Shown here: one piece after another, positions 1 through 8,340 of the stretch
Layout of the letters: each line of letters opens with the position of its first letter
How positions within the stretch are numbered: position 1 is the first letter of the stretch
Assembly: GCF_022662535.1 (NCBI RefSeq)
Contig: NZ_JAKQYM010000003.1
Location: forward strand, 292,024 to 356,023
Origin: Polaribacter marinus
GTDB taxonomy: Bacteria > Bacteroidota > Bacteroidia > Flavobacteriales > Flavobacteriaceae
Length of the DNA stretch: 64,000 nucleotides
Reading direction: 5' to 3'
Made by a program: the position numbers and the translations under genes
Notes under the pieces: generated by a model
What the model was told of the DNA's origin: nothing
The model's input: the letters and a program-made list of their open reading frames with translations, nothing else
The model's database searches: none

Positions 1-1
1 A

Positions 2-64
2 ATTACACATGAAGAATTAGCAGACCTGATTTCTTCTTCAGATGTAAAAATTTCATCAAATTAA
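2..64 (+). CDS. 3' end of a gene that begins before the window
   Basis: An open frame enters from the left edge and stops at TAA 62-64, giving the last 20 residues, which end DVKISSN. It converges on the next gene with a 21-base gap. The fragment is too short to assign a family. Confidence 0.4.
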   Translation: MTHEELADLISSSDVKISSN

Positions 65-85
65 AAACCAATAAAAAGAGAAGGT

Positions 86-433
86 TTAACCAATCTTCTC
101 TTTCAATGCTTCTATTACTTTTTTACTGTTTCCAATAAAAATTTCATTATCAAAAATAAAAACCGGACGCTTTAAAAACGTGTACTCATTCAACAGAAAT
201 TGTTTATAATCAGTCTCAGACAAAACCTGGTTTTTTAAATCCATAGATTTATACAACTTAGCACGCTTGTTAAAAAGCGCTTCATAACTACCAGAAAGTG
301 CGTACATTTCTTCTAATTGATCAGCTGTAATATTGTTTGTTTTAATTTCTTGTCGTTCAAATCCATCGGTATTTACTTCTTTTAAAATTCTTCTGCAAGT
401 ATCACAAGTTTGTAAAAAGTAGACTTTCTTCAT
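86..433 (-). CDS. ArsC/Spx-family thioredoxin-fold protein (arsenate reductase-like)
   Basis: The protein has 115 residues, the usual length for the ArsC/Spx/YffB family. I place the start at ATG 431-433 (MKKVYFLQTCDTC) rather than further upstream, because the extra N-terminus lacks the fold's first strand. A CDTC motif lies at residues 10-13 after the first beta strand, and a late LKRPVF segment matches the family's conserved R-P turn. Known members are glutaredoxin-coupled arsenate reductases or redox regulators. The CxxC resembles Spx-like redox proteins more than classical single-cysteine ArsC. No ars genes are nearby, so an arsenic role is not supported. It is divergent from the DinB-like gene, with only 41 bases between the starts. 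Confidence 0.82.
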   Translation of the reverse strand: MKKVYFLQTCDTCRRILKEVNTDGFERQEIKTNNITADQLEEMYALSGSYEALFNKRAKLYKSMDLKNQVLSETDYKQFLLNEYTFLKRPVFIFDNEIFIGNSKKVIEALKEKIG

Positions 434-474
434 TATATTTATCTGTATATTTACTGCGAATTTAAAGATAAAAA

Positions 475-930
475 ATGAAGACACAATTCGATATTTTAAG
501 AAAATCTCGTGAGTTAATTTTAAAAGAGTTAGAAGGTTTAACATTAGAGCAAATTCATATAATTCCTACAGGATTTAAAAATAATATTGCTTGGAATGTG
601 GCGCATATAGTAGTTACACAGCAAGCTTTGAATTATAAATTATCGGGTTTAAATTGTTTGTGTCCAGATGATTTAATAGAAGCTTATAAAAAAGGAACAA
701 GTCCTACAAAAACATTTACAGAAGAAGAATTTGATGAAGTAAAAGATTTATTAGTTGGCTTACCAGACACTTTAGAAGAAGATTATAACGCAGGTATTTT
801 TGAGAATTATTCTGATTATCCAACCAGTACAGGTTTTGTAATAAAATCAATAGATTCGGCTATTGTATTTAACAATTTTCACGAAGGAATTCATTACGGA
901 ATTATTAGATCTATTAAGAAATTTTTATAG
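475..930 (+). CDS. DinB-like four-helix-bundle protein
   Basis: The protein has 151 residues with the DinB_2 layout. The N-terminal helix contains LRKSRELILKELEGL, followed by WNVAHIVVTQQ with a potential metal His and a late helix with NFHEGIHYG. DinB superfamily proteins are four-helix bundles that often bind a divalent metal through three histidines. The candidate ligands here are the His in NVAH and the two in HEGIH. The biological role of most members, including this one, is unknown. The start is ATG 475 with an AT-rich leader and no Shine-Dalgarno sequence, as is normal for Bacteroidota. Confidence 0.8.
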   Translation: MKTQFDILRKSRELILKELEGLTLEQIHIIPTGFKNNIAWNVAHIVVTQQALNYKLSGLNCLCPDDLIEAYKKGTSPTKTFTEEEFDEVKDLLVGLPDTLEEDYNAGIFENYSDYPTSTGFVIKSIDSAIVFNNFHEGIHYGIIRSIKKFL

Positions 931-1016
931 AAGCTTTTTCCAGCTTTCACTACTCGCTTTTTTTGTAAAAACAAAAAAGAGCTCAAACAGACCGTTCAAT
1001 CTGGGCTAAACTAGTT
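931..1016. repeat. Intergenic imperfect palindrome, flavobacterial dispersed-repeat type
   Basis: Directly after the DinB-like stop codon, the sequence contains a central inverted repeat: GCTTTTTTTG, a short A-rich loop, then CAAAAAAGAGC with one bulge. It is flanked by 'CCAGCTTTCACTACTCGC' on the left and 'CCGTTCAATCTGGGCTA' on the right. From memory, similar blocks follow stop codons in many Flavobacteriaceae genomes; I cannot verify copy number here. It could form a hairpin and act in 3'-end formation. Confidence 0.45.
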
Positions 1017-1059
1017 TGCTAACTTTTAGAAATAGAACAGTTGTATTAAAACTTTAAAG

Positions 1060-2205
1060 ATGAAATTCAATACAAAAGCCATTCACGGTGGACAAAAACC
1101 AGAAAAAGCTACAGGAGCAGTAGTGCCACCTATTTTTCAAACATCTACCTATGCGCAATCTAGCTTGGGGTCAGACCAAGAATACCATTATTCTAGAGGG
1201 TCAAACCCTACAAGAACGGCGTTAGAAAATAGTTTGGCTTCTATAGAAAACGGAACCCATGGTTTTGCATTTTCATCTGGTTTGGCAGCCATAGATTGTG
1301 TACTAAGAACACTAAACCCTGGAGACGAAATTATTGCAGGAATCGATTTGTATGGTGGAACCTATAGAATGTTTACACGTTTATTCGAAAAATACGGATT
1401 AGAATTTACTTATGTAGATACGGATTCTGTAGAAAATGTAGCGAAAGCAATTACAAAAAAAACCAAATTAGTTTGGTTAGAAACACCAACAAATCCGTTA
1501 ATGAAAATTGCAGATATTCAAGCAATTTCTAAAACGGTAAAAGATGTAGATTCCGCTATTTTAATAGCGGTAGATAATACGTTTGCAACACCTTATTTAC
1601 AACAACCTTTAAATTTAGGAGTTGATATTGTTATGCATTCTGCTACTAAATATTTAGGCGGACATTCAGATCTAATCATGGGAGCTTTAATTGTAAAAGA
1701 CGCAAAATTAGCAGAAGAGTTGCATTTTATTCAGTTTGCAGCAGGTGCTATTGCAGGTCCTATGGATTCTTTTTTAGCATTAAGAGGCATCAAAACATTA
1801 CATCTTAGAATGCAACGTCATTGCGAGAATGCAATGGCAGTAGCTCGTTTCTTAAAACAGCAATCAAAAGTAGATGCTATTTATTATCCAGGTTTAGAAG
1901 ACCATCCAAACCATGCTATTGCAAAAAAACAAATGAAAGCTTTTGGAGGCGTAGTTTCTTTCAGTTTAAAAGATAAAAGCAAAGAGGCTACTTTTAAATT
2001 TTTAGAAAATATTAAGTTTTTTACGTTGGCAGAATCTTTAGGTGGTGTTGAAAGTATGGTCAATCATTCAGCAACCATGTCGCATGCATCTATGCCAGAA
2101 GAAGAACGTATAAAAATAGGTGTTACAGATTCTTTAATTCGCTTAAGTGTAGGTATTGAAGATATCGAAGATATACTTGAAGATTTAGCACAAGCTTTAA
2201 ATTAA
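1060..2205 (+). CDS. Trans-sulfuration PLP enzyme (cystathionine gamma-synthase/lyase family)
   Basis: This 381-residue fold-type I PLP enzyme belongs to the Cys/Met metabolism family. Visible motifs are the N-terminal FNTKAIHGGQ, the substrate-loop YSRGSNPTR, and SATKYLGGHSD, which carries the PLP-binding lysine. NHSATMSHASM is near the C-terminus. Members exchange or eliminate gamma or beta substituents on cystathionine, O-acyl-homoserine or methionine in the cytosol. Sequence alone does not separate MetB, MetC, cystathionine gamma-lyase and O-succinylhomoserine sulfhydrylase. The length and YSRG motif fit cystathionine gamma-synthase or lyase best. The gene stands alone and is followed by a strong terminator. 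Confidence 0.92.
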   Translation: MKFNTKAIHGGQKPEKATGAVVPPIFQTSTYAQSSLGSDQEYHYSRGSNPTRTALENSLASIENGTHGFAFSSGLAAIDCVLRTLNPGDEIIAGIDLYGGTYRMFTRLFEKYGLEFTYVDTDSVENVAKAITKKTKLVWLETPTNPLMKIADIQAISKTVKDVDSAILIAVDNTFATPYLQQPLNLGVDIVMHSATKYLGGHSDLIMGALIVKDAKLAEELHFIQFAAGAIAGPMDSFLALRGIKTLHLRMQRHCENAMAVARFLKQQSKVDAIYYPGLEDHPNHAIAKKQMKAFGGVVSFSLKDKSKEATFKFLENIKFFTLAESLGGVESMVNHSATMSHASMPEEERIKIGVTDSLIRLSVGIEDIEDILEDLAQALN

Positions 2206-2237
2206 AAAAAGGAGAGCAATTGGCTCTCCTTCTTTTT
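2204..2237 (+). terminator. Rho-independent terminator after the PLP enzyme
   Basis: Perfect 7-bp stem GGAGAGC (2211-2217) / GCTCTCC (2223-2229) with a five-base loop, preceded by an A run and followed by TTCTTTTTG. It could also serve the converging minus-strand gene. Confidence 0.85.
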
Positions 2238-2272
2238 GTTTTGAACAATTAGGGTTATTCAAAAAAATGTTT

Positions 2273-3064
2273 TTATAAGAATAAAGGGCGATAAAAGTTA
2301 AGATGATAAACAATTCCAAATTGTAAATTCATTAACCATTCGTTATTTTTATTTTCAGTTACATCGGCTTGTAGTCCATCAATTTTATCTGATAAAAAAT
2401 ATTGAAAACCAAATTCAACCGCTAAGTCTAATTTTTCTGTTAATTTATACCTAGTTCCCAGTCCAAGATCTAGAGAAAGAGCATTTCCTTTGCCTATTGC
2501 CAAAGCATTTGGGGTTGTATACTTTTCTGGAAGTACTGTGATGTCTTGTCTCCAATCTCCTAGAGTTGAATTTAAACTGTTTTTATAAAAGGAGTATTTA
2601 AAACCAACAGCTAAATAAGGGTTAAATGAAATATCAGAATATGGGGCAATAAATTCTTCAAGAGGAGTCAGGAAATATTCTAAATTTACACCAATGTTAA
2701 ACATACTTAAAGAGCCTTCCATAGCTCTTAGTTGCTCTCCAGAATAACTCTGACTCTCTGCCCATTTACTATAATGCTTTATTTTAGAGTAGCTTACATA
2801 GTTTAGGGTAGTTTTAACCATCAAATGATTGTGAAATACATCATTAGGGTCCCATCGTAAGGTTCTGTTGTAAAAACTTAAATAATGTGCTATAGAAAAA
2901 GAGATGCCATTGTTATTCCAGTCGCTTGCAAAGTTCCCTTTTTCACCGTAATCGCTTTGTAAACTAGTAGTACCAATAAATGCACCGATTTCGTGTGTAT
3001 AATGTTGCGCTTTAATTCCTATGCTAAATACAATTATAAAAATAATTGTTATGGGGGTTTTCAA
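2273..3064 (-). CDS. Outer-membrane beta-barrel protein of unknown role
   Basis: About 263 residues begin at the proposed TTG 3062-3064. This gives a textbook signal peptide, MKTPITIIFIIVFSIGIKAQ, with cleavage after KAQ. A TTG ten codons upstream (3094) is the alternative; no ATG exists in this frame ahead of the signal peptide. The mature part has alternating aromatic beta-strand patterns (IGAFIGTTSLQSDYG, LDLGLGTRYKL, FGFQYFL) typical of small 8-10 strand barrels. I think it belongs with the DUF6089/THC0290_0291-type flavobacterial proteins but cannot confirm this. It lies 63 bases downstream of the Ig-like lipoprotein on the same strand (33 bases if the TTG at 3094 is used), so the two are probably co-transcribed. 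Confidence 0.7.
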   Translation of the reverse strand: MKTPITIIFIIVFSIGIKAQHYTHEIGAFIGTTSLQSDYGEKGNFASDWNNNGISFSIAHYLSFYNRTLRWDPNDVFHNHLMVKTTLNYVSYSKIKHYSKWAESQSYSGEQLRAMEGSLSMFNIGVNLEYFLTPLEEFIAPYSDISFNPYLAVGFKYSFYKNSLNSTLGDWRQDITVLPEKYTTPNALAIGKGNALSLDLGLGTRYKLTEKLDLAVEFGFQYFLSDKIDGLQADVTENKNNEWLMNLQFGIVYHLNFYRPLFL

Positions 3065-3127
3065 TATTTGGGGGCTTATAAGTAAAAGAGCCAAATATAT
3101 ATAAAAATATCTTATAATTAAGATTAG

Positions 3128-4744
3128 CTATAAATCATTAATGCTAAAATTTTCTTCTAGATAATGATTAGCTCTTAGTTGTAATTCTATTTTATAATAA
3201 ATAATTTTTTCTGGAAGTAATTTTTTTAGAAAATTACCCGTATCCCATTGATTGTTTTTGTTTTCATCAACAATTGCTCTAATGGTATATTTATTTGGTT
3301 CTAAAAAGTCAAATACCAGTGTTTCAGAAGTATTGATAAACTTACGCTCTATCAGTTGATCTTGATTTTTACCAGTGAGTATTTCAATAATTAAATTTTT
3401 AGAATTTATATTATCTACTTTTAAAGTGATTTTCCCATAATCATCTATGTCTTTTGTAGATAAGTTGTAACGAATGGTATCATTTGTTTGAGAAAATAAA
3501 TCATTAAAAGCATTTGGAAGGGCTTTAAATCGATATTGTTGTTTTGGTTTTTTATCAAAAATAAAACCTATTTTATTTTCTTTTATAGAATTTATTGTAT
3601 TGTATTTTATATCTATAGTATCTTTATCTATAATACTCACTTTAGAAGTGTCTATTGCTGTAATAGGATTGTTACTCAGAATAAAAAGAGTATCTCTAAA
3701 ATGTAAAGTTCCCGATATCGATGAATTAAATAAAAGGGAGTCAATTTTTTTCTTGCGAAGTTTTACTGTTAATGTATCTAAAAATTTTCCGTTAGAAACT
3801 TCAAAATTTAACGAATCTGCTTCAAAAGGAGTAAACCAATAATTTAAGGTGTCTTTATCAACTTCTAATTTAGAGATGCTTTTAAAATTTTCGGGTGTTT
3901 TAGAGAGTATTTTTATCGCGATGTCTTTATTTTCTCCACTAAACCCAAATTGAATTTTCCCTTTTGTAATTTCTTTTCCTCTTTTAAAACTATATGGAAG
4001 TTTTTCTTTAAATAAAGTAATTGGTTTTTTTAAAATACTGTCTTTAGGTAAAGTAATAGTGTCTAATAAAAAACCTATTTTATCTGTTGTTGGATTGTAT
4101 AAATAATCGCTAGTAGTTTCTTCTAGAGCAATTATAAAATATTTACCTTCTTTAAGATTTGTGAAATTAAATTTGGTAGTGTCTAAAGCACTTGTAACGT
4201 AATTAGGTTTCTTTTTGTAAACTAATGAATCTGTATAGGAACTATCTATTTTATAAAGTAATAAATTTACTTTTGAAGGTCTTTTATATGAAACTGCATC
4301 TTTAATCGAGCCTGAATTTGTAAGAGAATCTATATAATTTCCAGTAGAAAATACGTATTTGAAATTTTCTAAAATATTACTTTCATTATTATCACGTACA
4401 GCATTTCCAAAGTTAAAAATATAGGTAGTGTTTTTAACTAAGGTATCTAAAATTTCAATTTTAATAAATTTACTAGGTGTTCCTTGAGGCGAAATTAATG
4501 GAGGGTTTTTTAAAGGAGGAGAAACCACTAATTGCTTATTTAAATCTTTTAAAGTGATGTATTCATCAAATTCAATTTTAATTTCTTTTTTATTGAAATT
4601 GATGGTATTGTATGGCGGACTTGAAGTTACAAATAATGGTGCATCTTCATCTTTAGGGCCGCCTTCTGGTCTTCCCGTTCTGGCGCAATTAGAAATAAAT
4701 ATGACTAAAAATAGTAGAAAAAAGAATCTAAAAATAAGTTTCAC
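3128..4744 (-). CDS. Ig-like (Big_5/SbsA-type) domain lipoprotein
   Basis: About 538 residues begin at GTG 4742-4744, which yields MKLIFRFFFLLFLVIFISNC. The C is a lipobox cysteine, so the protein is predicted to be anchored in the outer membrane. The open frame extends nine codons further to a TTG. After the lipobox, residues about 40-130 form a Big_5-like Ig domain (SSPPYNTINFNKKEIKIEFDEYI). Beta-rich repeats follow, with a GKYFIIALEE-type segment and a C-terminal DENKNNQWDTGNF segment like those in SpaA/carboxypeptidase-regulatory folds. The family is conserved in flavobacteria with no known function. It sits between comF-like and beta-barrel genes on the same strand. Confidence 0.75.
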   Translation of the reverse strand: MKLIFRFFFLLFLVIFISNCARTGRPEGGPKDEDAPLFVTSSPPYNTINFNKKEIKIEFDEYITLKDLNKQLVVSPPLKNPPLISPQGTPSKFIKIEILDTLVKNTTYIFNFGNAVRDNNESNILENFKYVFSTGNYIDSLTNSGSIKDAVSYKRPSKVNLLLYKIDSSYTDSLVYKKKPNYVTSALDTTKFNFTNLKEGKYFIIALEETTSDYLYNPTTDKIGFLLDTITLPKDSILKKPITLFKEKLPYSFKRGKEITKGKIQFGFSGENKDIAIKILSKTPENFKSISKLEVDKDTLNYWFTPFEADSLNFEVSNGKFLDTLTVKLRKKKIDSLLFNSSISGTLHFRDTLFILSNNPITAIDTSKVSIIDKDTIDIKYNTINSIKENKIGFIFDKKPKQQYRFKALPNAFNDLFSQTNDTIRYNLSTKDIDDYGKITLKVDNINSKNLIIEILTGKNQDQLIERKFINTSETLVFDFLEPNKYTIRAIVDENKNNQWDTGNFLKKLLPEKIIYYKIELQLRANHYLEENFSINDL

Positions 4745-4799
4745 GAAAAATAATTTTATACAAATTAACAATATATTTTTGACTTAAAAATCATAAATT

Positions 4800-5486
4800 T
4801 TACTCGGTATAAGCCATTGTTAGAATACTGATTTTAATTTCTTGCGTTTTTTGTAGCTCTCTTATACAAGCTTCTAAAGTTGCCCCCGTAGTGATTACGT
4901 CATCAATTAATAGAACGTGTTTGCCTTTAAAAAAAGTATTGTCTTTTAAAAAAAACTTAGTATCTATATTACTAAAGCGCTCAAATCGAGATTTAAAAGT
5001 TTGTGTTTTAGAAGTTGAAACCCTTGTTAATGTGTTGTGATTAAAAGGGATGTTTAAATGTTGACTTATTTTTTTGCCAAATTTTGTTACTTGATTATAA
5101 CCTCTTTTTTTTAATTTTTTGGGGTGTAAAGGAACAGGAATAATAAAATCTACATCATAAAACTCATTGTTTTCTTTTAAAATACTTCCCCACCAATTTC
5201 CAAAGAATTCACCAATTTCTTGGTTTCCTTTATATTTAAGATCATGAATTAGTTTTTTTGTTATTCCTTTTTTCCTATAATAAAGTAGTGCATTTGCTTT
5301 TTCTATTGCTACCCTACCATAAAATATTTTAACAATCTTATTTTCTGAATAATTAGTAAAGTTAGTTAGTGGTAAATCGTGTCTACAAAAAGTACATAAC
5401 GTTATTTCATTATTTATCAATGGTTTATCGCAACTAGCACATAATTTTGGATAAAAAACATCAAAAAAGTCTTTTAAAAATCGCAT
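4800..5486 (-). CDS. ComF-family phosphoribosyltransferase-like protein
   Basis: The protein has 228 residues. The N-terminal zinc-ribbon-like part has CASC and CTFC pairs (residues about 16-36). A double-zinc/PRTase fold follows, with IPVPLHPKKLKKRGYNQ and the PRPP-binding loop VLLIDDVITTGATLEAC near the C-terminus. ComF/GntX relatives are linked to DNA uptake in naturally competent bacteria, but most flavobacterial members are uncharacterised. The start is ATG 5484-5486. It is divergent from the methyltransferase, with about 53 bases between the likely starts, so the two may share a regulatory interval. Confidence 0.9.
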   Translation of the reverse strand: MRFLKDFFDVFYPKLCASCDKPLINNEITLCTFCRHDLPLTNFTNYSENKIVKIFYGRVAIEKANALLYYRKKGITKKLIHDLKYKGNQEIGEFFGNWWGSILKENNEFYDVDFIIPVPLHPKKLKKRGYNQVTKFGKKISQHLNIPFNHNTLTRVSTSKTQTFKSRFERFSNIDTKFFLKDNTFFKGKHVLLIDDVITTGATLEACIRELQKTQEIKISILTMAYTE

Positions 5487-5539
5487 ATTTACACAGCTTT
5501 TTTATAGAAAGAAACTATAAAATTAATAAATTAGATTTG

Positions 5540-6100
5540 GTGAGCAGAATAAATTTCTTAAAAGAATCAATTAAAAACCTAAAAACATTAGGCACAATTA
5601 CACCAAGTTCTAGATTTTTAGCAGGTAGAATGTTAAAAAATATAGATTTTTCTAAGGTTGATGTTTTAGTTGAATTAGGCCCCGGAAATGGTGCGATAAC
5701 AAAACATATTTTAAAGAAATTACCAGCAAAAGCTACTTTGATTTGCTTTGAAATCAACGATAATTTTTATAATCAATTACTGCAAATAAATAATTCTCAG
5801 CTTGTTGTTGTTAAATCTTCTGCAGAAAAAATTGAAGAAGAATTAAAGAAATTAAATTTCACAAAAACAGACCATATTATTTCTAGTTTACCGCTCACAA
5901 TTATTCCTGATGAAATTTCAAACCAAATTTTAAAGAAGTCTTTTCAAGTTTTAGAAAACAACGGTAATTTTATTCAATTTCAATATAGTTTAACTTATTT
6001 TAAGAAATTAAAAGAAGTATTTAATCAATCTATCTCGTTAGAATTTGAACCTTTAAATATTCCGCCAGCTTTTGTTTACCATTGTAAAAAAGTAGAGTAA
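5540..6100 (+). CDS. SAM-dependent methyltransferase, phospholipid N-methyltransferase-like
   Basis: The likely start is GTG 5540 (MSRINFLKESIKNLK), giving 186 residues. The open frame extends to 5447 but would overlap the divergent comF-like start. The motif GTITPSSRFLAGRML is shared with PmtA-type and rRNA-dimethyladenosine-like methyltransferases. SAM motif I is VELGPGNGAITKHIL, the acidic strand-2 end is CFEIND, and the post-motif is ISSLPLTIIPDEI. In PmtA-like enzymes this fold methylates phosphatidylethanolamine; here the substrate is inferred only from the family. Motif IV 'SSLPL' differs from the N/D-PP-Y/F of N6-adenine methylases, which argues against an rRNA KsgA role. Confidence 0.75.
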   Translation: MSRINFLKESIKNLKTLGTITPSSRFLAGRMLKNIDFSKVDVLVELGPGNGAITKHILKKLPAKATLICFEINDNFYNQLLQINNSQLVVVKSSAEKIEEELKKLNFTKTDHIISSLPLTIIPDEISNQILKKSFQVLENNGNFIQFQYSLTYFKKLKEVFNQSISLEFEPLNIPPAFVYHCKKVE

Positions 6101-6107
6101 AATTTTC

Positions 6108-6137
6108 TTGATAACTTTTTAGATTGATGTATCTTTG
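6108..6137 (+). promoter_or_regulatory. Bacteroidota-type promoter of glyS
   Basis: TTG (6108-6110), a 19-base spacer, then TATCTTTG (6130-6137), nine bases before the glyS ATG. This matches the flavobacterial TTG-N19-21-TAnnTTTG consensus. It implies a very short leader. Confidence 0.75.
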
Positions 6138-6145
6138 CGCTCATT

Positions 6146-7687
6146 ATGGCAAAACAAGAAGATCAGTTTAAAAAAGTATTATCGCACGCAAAAGAATATG
6201 GTTATGTATTTCAGTCTTCTGAAATTTATGACGGATTAAGTGCGGTGTATGATTACGCTCAAAATGGAGTTGAGCTAAAGAAAAATATTAGAGATTATTG
6301 GTGGAAAGCAATGGTGCAAATGCACGAAAACATTGTGGGTATTGATGCTGCAATTTTAATGCATCCAACAACTTGGAAAGCTTCTGGGCACGTAGATGCT
6401 TTTAACGATCCTTTAATTGATAATAAAGACTCTAAAAAACGTTACAGAGCAGATGTTTTAGTAGAAGATTTTAGAGAGAAAATTCTTGATAAAATTAAGA
6501 AGGATATTGCAAAGGCAAAAAAACGTTTTGGTGATGCCTTTAATGAAGCTGAATTTGTAACAACCAACCCAAATGTTGTTCGTCGTCAAAAACAAATGGA
6601 TGAAATTACGGCTGAATTAACAAGAGTTCAAGAAGAAAATGATCTGGTTGGTTTTAGACAATTGATTATAGATTTAGGAATTAATTGCCCAGTTTCTGGT
6701 TCAAGTAATTGGACAGAAGTAAAGCAATTTAATTTAATGTTTGGAACTCAAATTGGTGCTTCTGCAGAAAATGCTACACAAGTATATTTAAGACCGGAAA
6801 CAGCTCAAGGAATTTTTGTAAACTTTCTCAATGTGCAAAAAACGGGTCGAATGAAAATTCCTTTTGGAATTGCACAAACAGGAAAAGCCTTTAGAAACGA
6901 GATTGTAGCAAGACAATTTATTTTTAGAATGCGTGAGTTTGAACAAATGGAAATGCAATTTTTTGTAAAACCAGGAACTCAAAAAGAATGGTACGAAAAC
7001 TGGAAAGAAACCAGAATGAAGTGGCATTTATCTTTAGGAATGGGAGCAGAGAACTATCGTTTCCATGATCATGATAAACTAGCTCACTATGCAGATGCAG
7101 CAGCAGATATTGAGTTTAATTTCCCTTTCGGATTTAAAGAACTAGAAGGAATTCACTCTCGTACAGACTTCGATTTAAAAGCACATGAAAAGTTTTCTGG
7201 TAAGAAATTACAGTATTTTGACCATGAAGAAAACAAAAGTTATGTGCCTTATGTGGTAGAAACTTCTATTGGTTTAGACAGAATGTTTTTAGCAGTGTTT
7301 TCTAATTCTTTACAAGAAGAAGCTTTAGAAAACGGAACAACAAGAACGGTTTTAAAATTACCAGCTGTTTTAGCACCTTTTAAAGCGGCTATTTTTCCTT
7401 TAGTAAAAAAGGATGGTTTACCAGAAGTTGCCCGTAAAATTATGGATGATTTGAAATGGGATTTCAACGTATTTTACGATGAAAAAGATGCTGTTGGAAA
7501 ACGTTATAGAAGACAAGATGCTGCAGGAACTCCTTTTTGTATTACGGTAGATCACGATACTTTAGAAGATAATTCTGTAACGATTAGACATCGAGACACA
7601 ATGGAACAAAAACGTGTTGCGATTGCAGATTTAAAAGATATTATTAAAGCAGAAGTTGATGTAAAAACTTGGTTACAGAAAATGTAA
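6146..7687 (+). CDS. glyS: Glycyl-tRNA synthetase (alpha2 type)
   Basis: The 513-residue class II aminoacyl-tRNA synthetase charges tRNA-Gly in the cytosol. Class II motif 2 is visible around GKAFRNEIVARQFIFRMREFEQME, a long conserved run covering 6880-6951. The RPETAQGIF motif and motif 3 VETSIGLDRMFLAVF are also present. A C-terminal anticodon-binding domain follows (KYRRQDAAGTPFCITVDHD-like region, residues about 450-500). The length matches the eukaryote/archaeal-like homodimeric GlyRS used by Bacteroidota rather than the alpha2beta2 form. The gene stands alone behind a strong promoter and ahead of a bidirectional terminator. Confidence 0.97.
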   Translation: MAKQEDQFKKVLSHAKEYGYVFQSSEIYDGLSAVYDYAQNGVELKKNIRDYWWKAMVQMHENIVGIDAAILMHPTTWKASGHVDAFNDPLIDNKDSKKRYRADVLVEDFREKILDKIKKDIAKAKKRFGDAFNEAEFVTTNPNVVRRQKQMDEITAELTRVQEENDLVGFRQLIIDLGINCPVSGSSNWTEVKQFNLMFGTQIGASAENATQVYLRPETAQGIFVNFLNVQKTGRMKIPFGIAQTGKAFRNEIVARQFIFRMREFEQMEMQFFVKPGTQKEWYENWKETRMKWHLSLGMGAENYRFHDHDKLAHYADAAADIEFNFPFGFKELEGIHSRTDFDLKAHEKFSGKKLQYFDHEENKSYVPYVVETSIGLDRMFLAVFSNSLQEEALENGTTRTVLKLPAVLAPFKAAIFPLVKKDGLPEVARKIMDDLKWDFNVFYDEKDAVGKRYRRQDAAGTPFCITVDHDTLEDNSVTIRHRDTMEQKRVAIADLKDIIKAEVDVKTWLQKM

Positions 7688-7724
7688 ATTTATTTACCCC
7701 AAGGGTTTAATATATCATAAACAT

Positions 7725-7757
7725 AAAAAAGCCTCATCAATTCGATGAGGCTTTTTT
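7725..7757. terminator. Bidirectional terminator between glyS and the barrel gene
   Basis: Perfect 8-bp stem GCCTCATC (7731-7738) / GATGAGGC (7744-7751) with loop AATTC, flanked by A6 on the left and T6 on the right. It therefore works for both converging genes. Confidence 0.9.
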
Positions 7758-7779
7758 GTGTTTTATATTATAATAGGTT

Positions 7780-8253
7780 TTAAAATCTCCAACCAACATT
7801 TAAGCCAATTCTAGGTACAATTACAGGAGAGTTTGTCCCAAATAAATTTCTACCCAAACCTCCGTATAAATCAATAACTAAACCACCACTAGCAATATAT
7901 TTTGTACCCACAGCAACTCCCAATGCACCATCTGTGTATTTTTTACCATCTTCTTTTCCTGAATTAATCCCCACAAAACCTTCACCAAAAAAGTTCCAAG
8001 TGTCATTTGTAGTAAAGTAATGACGATAATAAGGTGTTATCATTGTGTTTTCATGATATCTGAAATTTACACTTTCTTTGGCTAAATTAAAAAGAGCAGA
8101 AACCCCAAAAGAAGAGTTTTCAGAAAGATAATTTTCGTAAGAAAACTCTAAACTTCTAATAATTAATGCATCCGCAACATCTAATTTGATTTCTTGTTGT
8201 GCATATCCTAAAGAACTGATTAAAAGCCCGAAAGCTAAAAGTAATTTTTTCAT
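7780..8253 (-). CDS. Small outer-membrane beta-barrel (DUF3575-like)
   Basis: The 157-residue protein starts MKKLLLAFGLLISSLGYAQ, a clear Sec signal peptide. The mature protein alternates polar and hydrophobic residues in strands such as YENYLSENSSFGVSALFNL, YYRHYFTTNDTWNFFGEGFV and VIDLYGGLGRNLFG. It ends NVGWRF, with a terminal aromatic as expected for BAM-inserted barrels. This pattern resembles DUF3575 proteins; its function is unknown. It is monocistronic, with its own promoter upstream and the glyS terminator downstream. Confidence 0.78.
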   Translation of the reverse strand: MKKLLLAFGLLISSLGYAQQEIKLDVADALIIRSLEFSYENYLSENSSFGVSALFNLAKESVNFRYHENTMITPYYRHYFTTNDTWNFFGEGFVGINSGKEDGKKYTDGALGVAVGTKYIASGGLVIDLYGGLGRNLFGTNSPVIVPRIGLNVGWRF

Positions 8254-8300
8254 GATTTTATTTTTGTATATAACGTTTTATGAATGGTAAAATTATGATG

Positions 8301-8328
8301 CAAACATAGTAATTTTATAAGTCTTCAA
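8301..8328 (-). promoter_or_regulatory. Promoter of the small barrel gene
   Basis: On the minus strand, TATGTTTG (8308-8301) is preceded by TTG (8328-8326) with a 17-base spacer, about 48 bases before the ATG. Confidence 0.55.
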
Positions 8329-8340
8329 ATAGATAAAGAA

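Noticed and set aside
1017..1059. SAM riboswitch ahead of the sulfur amino-acid gene
   Set aside because: The leader is only about 40 bases after the palindrome and shows no SAM-I, SAM-II or SAM-V core that I can recognise.
5540..6100. 16S rRNA dimethyladenosine transferase (KsgA)
   Set aside because: The fold motif resembles KsgA, but motif IV is SSLPL rather than NxPY/F, the protein is too short, and GTITPSSRFLAGRML fits PmtA-type enzymes better.
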